DNA of 46,511 nt from JADFOJ01 sp041580235 (GCA_041580235.1 JBFGEG010000018.1:1-46511); one strand, 5' to 3'; positions 1 to 8,871 are shown, counted from the stretch's first letter. The notes: a model not told the origin generated them from the letters alone. Numbers and translations are program-made.

Positions 1-69
1 GGGTGGGTTCAACGACGGCGTGGCGGGCGGGGGCGGGCCGGGTGACGGGGGTGGCTGGACGGAATCCAT
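1..69 (-). CDS. N-terminus of a proline-rich protein, cut by the window edge
   Basis: An ATG on the minus strand opens a frame that stays open to the window edge. Its 23 codons read MDSVQPPPSPGPPPPATPSL and on, a proline-rich start. A GAGGA ribosome-binding match lies about six bases before the ATG. Such proline-rich leaders often precede a membrane or signalling domain, but that part is outside the window, so no function can be given. It would diverge from the methyltransferase gene to the right. GC-rich DNA gives proline-rich frames easily, so chance is possible. Confidence 0.4.
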   Translation of the reverse strand, partial: MDSVQPPPSPGPPPPATPSLNPP

Positions 70-136
70 GTCAGGTCCTCGAGAGTAGGGGCGAGTCAAC
101 AGTCGTAGTGGTACATCGAATCGTATCCCCCTCCGG

Positions 137-811
137 TTGATCCCTTCCGTGATTCGGCACCGCCTAGACTACCGGCTGGTCATGGGTGATCGGGCCGAGA
201 AGGCGTATTTGCAGCCGTACCGCGTCGCGTTGAAGCGATTCGGCCCGGGCTTCAAGGCGACGTTGTGGAACAGCCCCGAAACGCAGGCCCTGCGATTCGA
301 CGTCATGATCGACCTGGCCGGACTGGACGGGGCGTCGGTTCTCGATGTCGGGTGCGGCCGCGGCGACTTTGCGGCCCACCTCATCGATCGGGAGGTGCCG
401 TTCTCCGCTTTCGTCGGCGTGGACGCGCTGCCGGAGATGGTCGAGGCCGCTTCGGGGAGAGCCCTGCCCCGGTGCCGATTCCTCCACGCCGACGCCGTGG
501 CCGACCCCGCCGTTCTCACCACGGGCGCCCCGGACTTCGTGTGCTTTTCCGGGACATTGAACACGATGTCCGACGAGACGGCCCGGCAGCTCGTCTGCCG
601 CGCCTACGAGGCGGCGGCGCAGGGCGTGGTGTTCAACTTCCTGTCGACCCGGGCCCACCGGCGGTTCGCCGACCGTGACACGACGCCGGCCCGACGATTC
701 GACCCCCTCAAGTGGCTCGACTTCGCGCTGGGGCTTTCCAGCCGCGTTGCCTTCACCCAGGCGTATCTCGACGGCCACGACGCCACCATCCTGATCGCCC
801 ACGACGAGTAG
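137..811 (+). CDS. Class I SAM-dependent methyltransferase
   Basis: Predicted cytosolic methyltransferase of 224 residues. The SAM-binding glycine motif VLDVGCGRGDF lies near residue 70, followed by an acidic residue after the second strand (FVGVDALPEM) and a FLHADAVADP stretch that would contact the adenine. The substrate is unknown. The start is uncertain: the longest frame opens with TTG, with alternatives at GTG 149 and ATG 182, and none has a clear ribosome-binding site. A TATCCC box at 124-129 would suit the TTG start. The next gene follows 21 bases downstream, so the two are probably co-transcribed. Confidence 0.85.
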   Translation: MIPSVIRHRLDYRLVMGDRAEKAYLQPYRVALKRFGPGFKATLWNSPETQALRFDVMIDLAGLDGASVLDVGCGRGDFAAHLIDREVPFSAFVGVDALPEMVEAASGRALPRCRFLHADAVADPAVLTTGAPDFVCFSGTLNTMSDETARQLVCRAYEAAAQGVVFNFLSTRAHRRFADRDTTPARRFDPLKWLDFALGLSSRVAFTQAYLDGHDATILIAHDE

Positions 812-832
812 GTTTTCCGATACGCTTTGCTC

Positions 833-1576
833 ATGGCCGTCGTGGTGATCCAGCACAGCCCCTCGACCGGCGCCCAGCGGCTCGGCGCGGTGCTCCGCGA
901 CTACGGCCATCGCCTCCGCGTGATCAGCCTTCACGAGCACCACGACCTGCCCGCCGATCTCGACGACGTGGACGGCGTCGTGACCACGGGTGGCCCGCAG
1001 TCGGCACTCGACGACCACGAGTGGATCGAGGCCGAACGGGGCTTCCTGCGCGAGGCCGACGCGGCGGCGCTGCCGGTGGTGGGCATCTGTCTCGGCTCGC
1101 AGATCCTCGCGACGGCCCTGGGGGGCGTCGTTGGCCCCGTGGCCGGCGGGATCGAGCTGGGCTGGCACGACGTCACCCTGACGCCGGTGGGCGCCGAGGA
1201 CCCGGTCCATGCCGGGATCGCCTGGACGTCGGCGCAGTTTCACTGGCACCGCCAGCAGGTCACCACGCAGCCGCCCGGCGCGCGGGTGCTGGCCTGTTCG
1301 CAGCGCTGCCCGATCCAGGCGTGGGCCAGCGGGCTGCGCACCTACGGGTTCCAGTATCACCCCGAGATCGATCGTTCGACGGTCCAGACGTGGGCCCGGG
1401 AGGATCCGCGGGACCTCGAGGACGCCGGCGTGACCCTCGAGCAGCTCCAGACGCAGACCGACGAGCACTACCCTGCGTTCGAGCGGCTCTCCCGGCGTCT
1501 CTTCGAGTCGATCGCGCTGCTGCTGATTCCCGCCGACCGGCAGAATCGCGGCCTCGTCAAGGACCTGCATCACTGA
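833..1576 (+). CDS. Class I glutamine amidotransferase (GMP synthase-like)
   Basis: Stand-alone glutaminase domain of 247 residues that should release ammonia from glutamine. The catalytic triad is visible: Cys86 in the nucleophile elbow GICLGSQ, and His176 and Glu178 in FQYHPEID. No synthetase domain is attached, so it resembles the GuaA-like single-domain proteins whose partners are mostly unknown. The frame could be extended two codons to a TTG, but ATG 833 is preferred. There is no Shine-Dalgarno sequence; instead TACGCT at 821-826 lies six bases upstream. It lies between a methyltransferase and an M24 peptidase gene in the same direction. Confidence 0.88.
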   Translation: MAVVVIQHSPSTGAQRLGAVLRDYGHRLRVISLHEHHDLPADLDDVDGVVTTGGPQSALDDHEWIEAERGFLREADAAALPVVGICLGSQILATALGGVVGPVAGGIELGWHDVTLTPVGAEDPVHAGIAWTSAQFHWHRQQVTTQPPGARVLACSQRCPIQAWASGLRTYGFQYHPEIDRSTVQTWAREDPRDLEDAGVTLEQLQTQTDEHYPAFERLSRRLFESIALLLIPADRQNRGLVKDLHH

Positions 1577-1578
1577 GA

Positions 1579-1614
1579 AGGCACGTAGGCACGGAGGCAC
1601 GGAGGCACGAAGGG
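1579..1614 (+). repeat. Four tandem 8-bp units AGGCACGN, directly before a start codon
   Basis: Units at 1579, 1587, 1595 and 1603 read AGGCACGT, AGGCACGG, AGGCACGG and AGGCACGA, followed by AGGG and the ATG at 1615. The unit junction creates GGAGG at 1601-1605, nine bases before the ATG, so the repeat supplies the ribosome-binding site. A perfect array of the complementary unit occurs at 28400-28431. Confidence 0.85.
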
Positions 1615-2838
1615 ATGAGAAGCGCCACGATCGTCGCGGAGAAGGTCGAGCAGGCGATCGGCATTCTCGACGAGACCGGCGTCGACGCCTGGCTGACCTT
1701 TGTGCGCGAGACCACCGACGCCCCCGATCCCGTCCTGCCGCTCCTGCTCGGTCAGAACCTGACATGGCAGAGCGCCCTGATCCTGACCCGTGACGGGAAA
1801 CGCATTGCCATCGTCGGCAAATACGAGGACGACGACGTGCGGGCGACCGGGGTGTGGAACGAGGTGATTCCCTACGTCGAGGGGATCCGCAGGCCGCTGG
1901 TCGAGACGCTCGGCCGGCTCGACCCCGCCACGATCGCCGTCAACTTCTCCCTCGACGACGTGAAGGCCGACGGTCTCACCCACGGGATGTTCCTGCTGCT
2001 GCAGGAGCACCTGGCGGACACGCCGTACGGCGATCGGCTGGTCATCGCCGCCGACATCATCAACGCCCTCCGCGGCCGCAAGAGCGCCGGGGAGCTCGAT
2101 CGCCTGCGGAGGGCCGTTGCCACGGCCGAGGCCATCTTCGCCCTGACGGCCGAGTACGCTCAGCCGGGCCGCAGCGAGGTCGAGATCGCCCGCTTCATGC
2201 GCGAGCAGGCGGCGTTACGCGACGCGGCAACCGCGTGGGACCGCCGGCAGTGCCCGATCGTGACGACCGGTCCGGACTCGACGGTCGGCCACGCCGTTCC
2301 CTCGCCCGACCTGGCCATCACTCCGGGGCGGATCTTCCACCTGGACTTCGGCGTCCGGCAGGACGACTACTGCTCGGACCTGCAGCGAGCGTGGTACGTG
2401 CCCGAGCCGGGCGAGTCGGCGCCCCCGGATGCCGTCCAGCACGCGTTCGACACGATCGTGAAGGCCATTCACCATGCCGCCGGCGTGCTGCGGCCGGGCG
2501 TCGAGGGCTGGCACGTGGACGAGGCGGCCCGCCGCGTGATCGTGGAGGCGGGCTACCCGGAGTATCGCCATGCCACGGGCCACCAGGTCGGTCGCAGCGC
2601 GCACGACGGCGGGACCGTGCTCGGTCCACCCTGGGAGCGCTACGGCCGCACGCCGTTCTACATGGCCGAGCCCGGCAACGTGTTCACCCTCGAGCTGGGC
2701 GTCGACAACGTGGACGGCCGCGGCTACCTGGGTCTCGAGGAGATGGTGGTCGTGACGGCAAACGGCTGTGAGTTCCTGTCGAGCCCGCAGAAGACGCTTC
2801 CTCTACTCCTGCAATCCGGCGCCCGCGGCCGCGTTTGA
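1615..2838 (+). CDS. M24 family metallopeptidase (Xaa-Pro peptidase type)
   Basis: Predicted cytosolic aminopeptidase of 407 residues with an N-terminal creatinase-like domain (about 1-160) and a C-terminal pita-bread catalytic domain. All five metal ligands of the family can be placed: Asp in HLDFGV, Asp in YCSDLQRAW, His in TGHQVGRSAHDGG, Glu in FTLELGVD and Glu in LGLEEMVVV. It would remove an N-terminal residue preceding proline, or act on a related substrate. The ATG at 1615 uses GGAGG from the tandem repeat as its ribosome-binding site. The frame continues upstream, but that part only mirrors the antisense of the preceding genes. The next gene starts 13 bases downstream. Confidence 0.92.
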   Translation: MRSATIVAEKVEQAIGILDETGVDAWLTFVRETTDAPDPVLPLLLGQNLTWQSALILTRDGKRIAIVGKYEDDDVRATGVWNEVIPYVEGIRRPLVETLGRLDPATIAVNFSLDDVKADGLTHGMFLLLQEHLADTPYGDRLVIAADIINALRGRKSAGELDRLRRAVATAEAIFALTAEYAQPGRSEVEIARFMREQAALRDAATAWDRRQCPIVTTGPDSTVGHAVPSPDLAITPGRIFHLDFGVRQDDYCSDLQRAWYVPEPGESAPPDAVQHAFDTIVKAIHHAAGVLRPGVEGWHVDEAARRVIVEAGYPEYRHATGHQVGRSAHDGGTVLGPPWERYGRTPFYMAEPGNVFTLELGVDNVDGRGYLGLEEMVVVTANGCEFLSSPQKTLPLLLQSGARGRV

Positions 2839-2851
2839 CCCGGAGATGACC

Positions 2852-3388
2852 ATGGCCGCGCGACTGTTGATCCTGGCTCTGGCGGCCCTGTGGGGCTGCG
2901 CGGCGACGCGCTCGGGGCAGCCCACGCGGTCCCCGGCGACGCCGGTTTCGTCGGTGAATGCCGCCGATCTCGCGGCGTCGTACACGCGCGAACAGGCTCG
3001 CGCCCAGGTGCGGGCCAGGCTGACCCGGTACTACCGCGACTTCAGCGCCCGCGACTGGGACGCCTTCGCCTCGCACTTCTGGGAGGGCGCGACGATCACG
3101 ACCGTCTGGACGCCACCGGGCGAAGCCGAGCGTCGCGTCGCGGCCACGACGATCCCTCAGTTCGTGGCCGATGCCGGGCTGGGGCCGGACAGCAAGGCCA
3201 TCTTCGAGGAGACCATGGGCTCCACCCAGATCTTCGTGCACGAGAACCTCGCCCTGGTCTGGGCGGAGTACCGGGCCCGCTTCGGCAATCCCGGCGAAGT
3301 CGCGGAGTGGTCGGCCATCGATGCCTTCACACTGATGAAGCACAACGGCGTGTGGAAGATCACGTCGATGGCGTTTGCGGCGGAGTAG
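2852..3388 (+). CDS. Lipoprotein with an NTF2/SnoaL-like domain
   Basis: Protein of 178 residues with a lipoprotein signal: a hydrophobic stretch, then the lipobox LWGC with Cys16. The mature part resembles the cone-shaped NTF2/SnoaL/DUF4440 fold. Its helix-strand opening YYRDFSARDWDAFASHF and the closing GVWKITSMAF are typical. These domains bind small ligands or are non-catalytic, so no reaction can be named. CGGAG lies six bases before ATG 2852; ATG 2846 in the same frame is an alternative. It probably belongs to the same transcript as the M24 peptidase. It converges with the M14 gene across a 124-base gap in which I see no strong terminator. Confidence 0.8.
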   Translation: MAARLLILALAALWGCAATRSGQPTRSPATPVSSVNAADLAASYTREQARAQVRARLTRYYRDFSARDWDAFASHFWEGATITTVWTPPGEAERRVAATTIPQFVADAGLGPDSKAIFEETMGSTQIFVHENLALVWAEYRARFGNPGEVAEWSAIDAFTLMKHNGVWKITSMAFAAE

Positions 3389-3512
3389 GGGCAGGGGTTC
3401 GCCGGTCGGGGTGGAGAGCTCGCCGCGCAGCCCCCGTTTCCAGGGATGCCGCGGTTGGACCGGCACGACGCCGACGGCAGGACCCGAGACCCCCGCCGCG
3501 CAGCACCCCGCG

Positions 3513-5057
3513 TCACGGCAGCACGCCGTCGAGGTCTTTGTGTGACCGCAGCCGGTACACCGGATACTCGCCACCGGGCTCGACGTGCCCGTCGAGGAAG
3601 TTCCACGCCGCGAGGCCGTCCTCGGACCGCGGCTCCAGCAGGTAAACGGCGAGGCGGCCCAGCGGCTGGCCGGTCCTGACGAGGTGGGAGCCCTCCGCAA
3701 ACTCGACGTGCTTCACCTCGGCCGTGACGAGCAACGTCGCCAGCCGGTGGCCCTGGAACGGCTTCTCGGCGTGGGAGATGCTCTGAACCCGATAGGCCTC
3801 GACGTGGCCTGCGGCCTGGAAGGGCTCCACTTCGACGCCGTGCTGACGCAGCTTGTCGATGACGTTGTCGAGTCCCGGACGCAGGACGTACGCCCAGGGG
3901 CGGCGCACGCTCTCGGTCGGCTCGAAGCGACCCAGGTGCACCACGGTGTAGTCCTGCGGCGTCTCGGCGGTGTCGGTGGCCCAGCCGAGGATCGTCGCCG
4001 GCTCGCTGAAGGCGGCGACGCGGTGACGGATGCCGACCGTGTCGTCCGGCGGCGGGTCGGCGTCATCGCTTCGGCGCCCCCGCCGCGCGGTGGCCTGAAT
4101 GACCGCCGACTGTTCTGTCGCGAACCGGAGGGCCTCCCGGACGAACTCCCGCGTGACCAGGACCCGATCCTCGTAGCTCGCGTAGGCGTATGCCTCGCTC
4201 AAGATCGACATCTGCCCGCGCAATCCCCGGTAGGGGCCGCCGAAGCGAGGCAGCGCCGAGTACGTCCGCCACACGGACCTGTTCTCGTCGAAGTTGCCGT
4301 AAAAGAACGTCTCGTAGCCGGTTCGCTCGCGCAGGCGGCGGGAGATCGCCGGGAGCATCGTGTCCCGCACGAAGGCGATGGGTTCGGACGGGCCCGACGG
4401 GTTGAGCGGCGCCGCATACGTGAGCGTGTAGCGGTGCCGTGAGCCGTTTGTGGTGTGGGTGTCGATCGTGAGGTGGGGATCCCACTCGGTGAGGAACCGG
4501 ACCAAGGCTCGCGTCTCGGGGCTCTCCAGCTTGACATGGTCGCGGTTGAGGTCGAGACCCTGGGCGTTGGGCCGCTCGCCCATGCCCGCCGCCGGCCCGA
4601 TCTGGCCGGGGCGGTTGTCCGGGCTGAACCGCTCGTTGCCGTCGGCGTTGTAGATCGGCGCGAAGACGATGACGAGGTTGTCGAGCAGCGGATGGTCCGC
4701 TTCCAGCGCCAGCTCCCGCGTGAGCATGAGCAGGGCTTCCTTGCCGCACACCTCGCCGGCGTGGATGTTGCCAAGCGCGAAGACGATCGTCTTGCCCTGC
4801 CTGCGGGCCTCGGCCGGCGTCTCCACCGGGGGGTCGGCCAGGATGACGAGGGGGATCGGGCGGCCCTCCACGGAGGTGCCCAGCTCGCGGATCCGCATGA
4901 TGCGGCTGCGGCCGTCGATTCGCCGCAGCAGCTCCATGACCTCGTCGTAGGTGGCGGTGGCCATCCAGCCGCTCGACTCGGCGACGGTGAGAAGATCCCC
5001 ATCGGGCGGCGGTGCGGCCCCAAGGCACGCCAGGCACACGACGGCGGCACATGACAT
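3513..5057 (-). CDS. Exported M14 family zinc carboxypeptidase
   Basis: Protein of 514 residues with a short N-terminal signal-like segment rich in Ala, Cys and Val, so probably exported. The M14 zinc ligands are His99 and Glu102 in NIHAGEVCGKE and His201 in IDTHTTNG. The family landmarks NADGNERF and GLDLNRD lie between them, and a likely catalytic Glu sits in the later ILSEAYAY. After the peptidase domain (about 30-390) there is a C-terminal region of unknown fold. The ATG at 5057 has AGGAG eight bases upstream. The frame is open further upstream, but that part overlaps the divergent HD gene in antisense and is rejected. Confidence 0.9.
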   Translation of the reverse strand: MSCAAVVCLACLGAAPPPDGDLLTVAESSGWMATATYDEVMELLRRIDGRSRIMRIRELGTSVEGRPIPLVILADPPVETPAEARRQGKTIVFALGNIHAGEVCGKEALLMLTRELALEADHPLLDNLVIVFAPIYNADGNERFSPDNRPGQIGPAAGMGERPNAQGLDLNRDHVKLESPETRALVRFLTEWDPHLTIDTHTTNGSRHRYTLTYAAPLNPSGPSEPIAFVRDTMLPAISRRLRERTGYETFFYGNFDENRSVWRTYSALPRFGGPYRGLRGQMSILSEAYAYASYEDRVLVTREFVREALRFATEQSAVIQATARRGRRSDDADPPPDDTVGIRHRVAAFSEPATILGWATDTAETPQDYTVVHLGRFEPTESVRRPWAYVLRPGLDNVIDKLRQHGVEVEPFQAAGHVEAYRVQSISHAEKPFQGHRLATLLVTAEVKHVEFAEGSHLVRTGQPLGRLAVYLLEPRSEDGLAAWNFLDGHVEPGGEYPVYRLRSHKDLDGVLP

Positions 5058-5111
5058 CGGGTCGGCTCCTGCACGTACCTTAGTCGCGTTTCGCCGGCGG
5101 AGGCCGTTACC

Positions 5112-5678
5112 ATGTCGGCCATCATGACCCCCGACGAGGCCCGCCAGCTGATGCACGAGTGGACCCAGAGCGTCGCGTTGCGCGGGCATATGGAGTGCGT
5201 GGCGGTCTGCATGGGCGCCTACGCCGACAAGCTCGATCCCGAGCAGCGGGACCGCTGGGTCGTGGCGGGGCTCCTTCACGACATGGACTACGACCGCCAC
5301 CCCACGCGGGAGGAGCACCCCTTCGTCGGCGTCGAGCACCTGCGGCAGCGCGGCGACGTCGACGACGAGATCATCGACGCCATCCTCGGCCACGCCGATT
5401 ACTCCGGCGTGCCCAGGGAGTCCGCCATGGCCAAGACGCTGTTCGCGGTGGACGAGCTGGCGGGATTCATCGGCGCGTGCTGCAAGGTCCGGCCCCAGGG
5501 CATCGCGGACCTGCAGCCGAAGTCCGTCAAGAACAAGCTCAAGGACAAGGCGTTCGCGGCGGCGGTCTCACGCGAGGACATCCGCACGGGGATCGAGCAG
5601 CTCGGCGTCGATCCCACCGAGCACATCCAGACGTGCATCGACGCGCTCCGCGCCGATGCCGAGCGGCTGGGCCTGTGA
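5112..5678 (+). CDS. HD domain protein (predicted metal-dependent phosphohydrolase)
   Basis: Protein of 188 residues with the HD signature: His26 in LRGHMECV, His56-Asp57 in LLHDMDYD, a following HPF motif near residue 68 and a distal Asp in FAVDELAGF. This is the compact HDIG-type layout found in many small stand-alone phosphohydrolases. The substrate, probably a nucleotide, is unknown. GGCGGAGG lies eight bases before the ATG, a strong ribosome-binding site. It shares a 54-base divergent region with the M14 gene. Its stop codon overlaps a possible 46-codon frame (GTGA). Confidence 0.88.
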   Translation: MSAIMTPDEARQLMHEWTQSVALRGHMECVAVCMGAYADKLDPEQRDRWVVAGLLHDMDYDRHPTREEHPFVGVEHLRQRGDVDDEIIDAILGHADYSGVPRESAMAKTLFAVDELAGFIGACCKVRPQGIADLQPKSVKNKLKDKAFAAAVSREDIRTGIEQLGVDPTEHIQTCIDALRADAERLGL

Positions 5679-5815
5679 CGGCGGGCGGGTTGGGCGGAGC
5701 GGTGCTGGTCGGCGCGGGCGGATTCGCCTGTCCGGAGATCGACGATGCCATCACGGAGGGGCTGGCCACCGTGGAAAACGTGCAGATCAAGTTCTACCGC
5801 GGCGGCGGGAAGTAG
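5675..5815 (+). CDS. Possible 46-residue protein coupled to the HD gene
   Basis: A GTG overlaps the stop codon of the HD gene (GTGA) and opens 46 codons ending in TAG. The peptide starts with a glycine- and valine-rich segment (GGLGGAVLVGAGGF) and continues into a mixed, polar half ending FYRGGGK. By my count about 41 of 46 third positions are G or C, similar to genuine genes here. The overlap would allow translational coupling. I recognise no family, and there is no independent ribosome-binding site. It ends 20 bases before the convergent dxs gene. Confidence 0.4.
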   Translation: MTAGGLGGAVLVGAGGFACPEIDDAITEGLATVENVQIKFYRGGGK

Positions 5816-5835
5816 CGGTCACCGGGAGCGTTGCC

Positions 5836-7803
5836 CTACCGGCTCACCGCCTGGCGGGCCTTGGCGGTCACCGTCACCTCCGGCACCTCGCGGCGGGTGG
5901 TGTCCAGCGCGGCGCGAACGGCGCGGGCGATGCCGGCGGGATCCAGGCCGCACTCCTCCAGCTGATCGCCGCGGGAGCCGTGATAGATCCAGCGATTGGG
6001 GATGGCCAGACGCGTGATTGGCCGCGTGTCGAGCCCCGCCTCGTGGCACGCGTCGAGCACGCACGAGCCGAAGCCGCCCTCGACGCCGTGGTCCTCGACG
6101 GTGACGATCGGAACGGCTCGCTCCAGGAGCGAGCGCAGAAGGGCAATGTCCACCGGCCGCGCGAAACGCGCGTCGTACACGTTGACCTTGTACTCGTCGC
6201 GCAGATGGTCGAGGGCCTGCATGACGTTGACGGCCATGACACCGTAGGCGAGGATCGCGATGTCGGGCTGCTCGTGCTCCACCAGGGGTCGGGCCTTGCC
6301 GAGCTCGAATGGCGGGCACGGCCGGTCGGTCAGCAGATCGCTCACGCTGTCACGCGGGTACCGCACGGCGCTGAGCCCGTCTTCGTAGCTGCGCATGAAC
6401 TCGAGGGCCTCCCGCAGGCTCGGCTCGTCCATGGCCGCCAGAAGGGCCGATTTGGGAAACACACGCAGGAGGCTGATGTCGCAGAAGCCCTGGTGGACGG
6501 CGCCGTCGCCGCCGACGAGCCCCGCCCGGTCGAGGCACAGACGCACCGGCAGCCCGTGCAGCGCCACCTCCTGGAAGGCCTGGTCGAAGGCCCGCTGCAG
6601 AAACGTCGAGTAGACCGCAAAGAAGGGCTTGAAGCCGGTCTTGGCCAGCCCCGCCATCATGTCCATGGCATGCGATTCGCAGATGCCGGTGTCCCACGAG
6701 CGGTCGGGGAACATCGGCATCACCTTCGAAAGGCCGGTGCCGTCGGGCATCGCCGCCGTGCACGTGACCACCTTCTCGTCGCGCTGCATGACGTCGATCA
6801 GGGCATCGGCGAACGCGCTGGTGAAGCTGTGCCCGCCGCCCTTGAGCTCGACCTTGCAGCCCTGGACGCTGAAGGGCTTGGGCGAGTGGAAGGTCGTGGC
6901 ATCGCCTTCGGCGTAGTCGTAGCCCTTGCCCTTGACGGTGTGCACATGCAGGACCATGGGCCGGTCCATTTCCTTGACCTCCAGCAGCATGTCGACGAGG
7001 CTCGGCAGGTCGTGGCCGTCGATGGGGCCGATCGTCAGCAGTCCGAACTTCTCGAACCAGGTGTCCTCGGCGAGGGCGTCCTTGGCCATCTCTCCCAGCC
7101 GGTGATACATCTCGCCGATGATCGACCCACCGGGAAGATGCGAGACCACGTCCTTGGCGGCCTGCTTCATCGAGCGGTACGCGGGGTTGATCCGGATGCG
7201 ATCGAAGTACGCGGCCAGCGCGCCTTGCGGCTTGGCGATGGACATCCCGTTGTCGTTGAAGACGACCAGGAACTGCCGTTTGAGCGTGCCGGCGTTGTTC
7301 AGACCTTCCATGGCCACGCCGTTGACGATGCTGGCGTCGCCGACGAGGGCCACCGCGTGCCGTCCCTTGGGATTGCTCTTGGGGTCGAACGCCTCGCCGT
7401 GGAGAAGATCGCCGCGGGCCATGCCCACCGCGGTGGAGATCGCGGTGCCGGCGTGGCCGACCGAGAAGAGGTCGTAGTCCGATTCACGCGGGTCGGGGAA
7501 GCCCGCCATCCCGCCCGTCTGGCGGAGCCGCGGCAGCATCTGGAAGCGGCCGGTGAGCAGCTTGTGCGGGTAGCACTGGTGACCGACATCGAACAGCAGC
7601 CGGTCGTGGCTGAAATCGAATACGTAGTGAAGGGCAATGGTCAGCTCGACCACCCCGAGGTTCGGAGCGAAGTGGCCGCCCGTTTTCATGATCTGGCCGC
7701 AGATCGCGTGGCGGATCTCGGCGGCGAGCTGCGGCAGCTCGCCGATCGGCAGCGCGCGCACGTCGGCGGGGTTCTTGATTCCGGGCAGGATCTTGAGGTC
7801 CAT
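5836..7803 (-). CDS. dxs: 1-deoxy-D-xylulose-5-phosphate synthase
   Basis: Thiamine-diphosphate enzyme that joins pyruvate and glyceraldehyde 3-phosphate in the first step of the MEP isoprenoid pathway. It has 655 residues, full length for the family. The DVGHQCYPHK loop (about 72-81), the cofactor motif from GDA at 155 to NDN at 183, catalytic Glu376 in GICESHA and the DRAG box at 425-428 are all present. GDA replaces the usual GDG, a variant I believe is common in planctomycetes. GGGAG lies about nine bases before the ATG. The ispA gene lies 117 bases upstream in the same direction, so the two probably form an operon for isoprenoid precursors. Confidence 0.97.
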   Translation of the reverse strand: MDLKILPGIKNPADVRALPIGELPQLAAEIRHAICGQIMKTGGHFAPNLGVVELTIALHYVFDFSHDRLLFDVGHQCYPHKLLTGRFQMLPRLRQTGGMAGFPDPRESDYDLFSVGHAGTAISTAVGMARGDLLHGEAFDPKSNPKGRHAVALVGDASIVNGVAMEGLNNAGTLKRQFLVVFNDNGMSIAKPQGALAAYFDRIRINPAYRSMKQAAKDVVSHLPGGSIIGEMYHRLGEMAKDALAEDTWFEKFGLLTIGPIDGHDLPSLVDMLLEVKEMDRPMVLHVHTVKGKGYDYAEGDATTFHSPKPFSVQGCKVELKGGGHSFTSAFADALIDVMQRDEKVVTCTAAMPDGTGLSKVMPMFPDRSWDTGICESHAMDMMAGLAKTGFKPFFAVYSTFLQRAFDQAFQEVALHGLPVRLCLDRAGLVGGDGAVHQGFCDISLLRVFPKSALLAAMDEPSLREALEFMRSYEDGLSAVRYPRDSVSDLLTDRPCPPFELGKARPLVEHEQPDIAILAYGVMAVNVMQALDHLRDEYKVNVYDARFARPVDIALLRSLLERAVPIVTVEDHGVEGGFGSCVLDACHEAGLDTRPITRLAIPNRWIYHGSRGDQLEECGLDPAGIARAVRAALDTTRREVPEVTVTAKARQAVSR

Positions 7804-7920
7804 GCGTGGGGGCTCCCAGGGGCGGGGGGGATCACGCCTCGCGCGCGATCGTGAACGGGCCGGCCTCCATATCGGCCGACTGCCGCACGGATCGCGAAAG
7901 ACGGCGGTTATAGGGTACCG

Positions 7921-8820
7921 TCACCTCGTTCGTACGGCCATGAAGTCGCAGAGTTCGAGCAGTCGATCGGCGGCTCGGCCCAGCGGCTCCAGGGCGCGAT
8001 GCGCCTCCCGACGAAGCCGTTCCACCTCGTTTCTCGATTCGTCGGTCCCGTGAACGCCGGGAAAAGTGAGCTTGCCCGCCGAGCTGTCCTTGCCGGCGGC
8101 CTTGCCGATGTGCTCGGTGGTCTGGGTCACGTCCAGCAGGTCGTCCACCACCTGGAACATCAGCCCCGCGGCCTCGCCGTAGGCCGAGAGGGCGTCGAGA
8201 CGCTGCGGCGAGCCGCCGCCGCAGATGGCCCCCATCCGGCACGCGGCCCGGATGAGCGCGGCCGTCTTGTTGCGATGCACCAGCTCCAGCTGCTGCCGGC
8301 GGGTGTGCCCCGGCGGAAAGCTGCCCAGCGTGTCGTAGACCTGACCCGCAATCATCGCGGTGGTCGCTTCGGAGAGGGTTCGGACCAGACGACTGGCGGT
8401 CTCGGCGTCCGGCCCCGCCTCCACGATCCACTCAAACGCGAGCGACATCATGACGTCGCCGGCCAGGATCGCCATGGCCTCGCCGGCGTGCACGTGCAGC
8501 GTGGGACGTCCGCGGCGGAGATCGTCGTCGTCCATCGCCGGCAGGTCATCGTGGACGAGGCTGAACGTGTGGATCAGCTCGAGCGCCGCGGCCGCGGCCC
8601 TGGCCCGGCTGCGCTGGCCGCCCACCGCCTCGCAGCTCAGCAGGGTGAGCACGGGCCGCAGCCGCTTGCCGTTTCCAAGCACCGCGTAGGCAATCGCGTC
8701 CTGCAGGGCCTGCGGGGCGTTCAGTGCCTTGATCCGCCGCGACAGATCGTCCTCGACCTCCCGCACGAGGTCGCACGCCCACGCCGGCTCGACACACGGT
8801 TCGGTTGCGGTCCGAGTCAT
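7921..8820 (-). CDS. ispA: Short-chain polyprenyl diphosphate synthase (farnesyl/geranylgeranyl type)
   Basis: Prenyltransferase of 299 residues that condenses isopentenyl diphosphate with allylic diphosphates. The first aspartate-rich motif is DDLPAMD at 91-97 and the second is DDLLD at 226-230; the GNGKRLRP substrate-binding stretch lies at 49-56. The two residues inserted in the first motif (DDxxxxD) are typical of bacterial farnesyl and geranylgeranyl synthases. Chain length cannot be fixed from the sequence alone. The ATG at 8820 has no clear ribosome-binding site. It lies directly upstream of dxs, a common bacterial pairing. Confidence 0.93.
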   Translation of the reverse strand: MTRTATEPCVEPAWACDLVREVEDDLSRRIKALNAPQALQDAIAYAVLGNGKRLRPVLTLLSCEAVGGQRSRARAAAAALELIHTFSLVHDDLPAMDDDDLRRGRPTLHVHAGEAMAILAGDVMMSLAFEWIVEAGPDAETASRLVRTLSEATTAMIAGQVYDTLGSFPPGHTRRQQLELVHRNKTAALIRAACRMGAICGGGSPQRLDALSAYGEAAGLMFQVVDDLLDVTQTTEHIGKAAGKDSSAGKLTFPGVHGTDESRNEVERLRREAHRALEPLGRAADRLLELCDFMAVRTR

Positions 8821-8871
8821 TGCCCGATTGTACAGACCCGGTCGTTCCGCGTCCCAGCCGGGTGGCGTATC

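Noticed and set aside
1579..1614. The 8-bp repeats as a CRISPR array
   Set aside because: Units are directly adjacent with no spacers, and no cas gene is present.
164..1765. A 533-codon minus-strand frame opposite the first three genes
   Set aside because: It spans three real plus-strand genes and the tandem repeat; no domain is visible. Only the short frame beginning at 69 on the minus strand was kept.
5656..7854. A 732-codon open frame on the plus strand opposite dxs
   Set aside because: It is antisense to a complete, motif-rich dxs gene. Long antisense frames are expected in GC-rich DNA. Its protein is rich in His, Arg, Gly and Val and has no recognisable domain.
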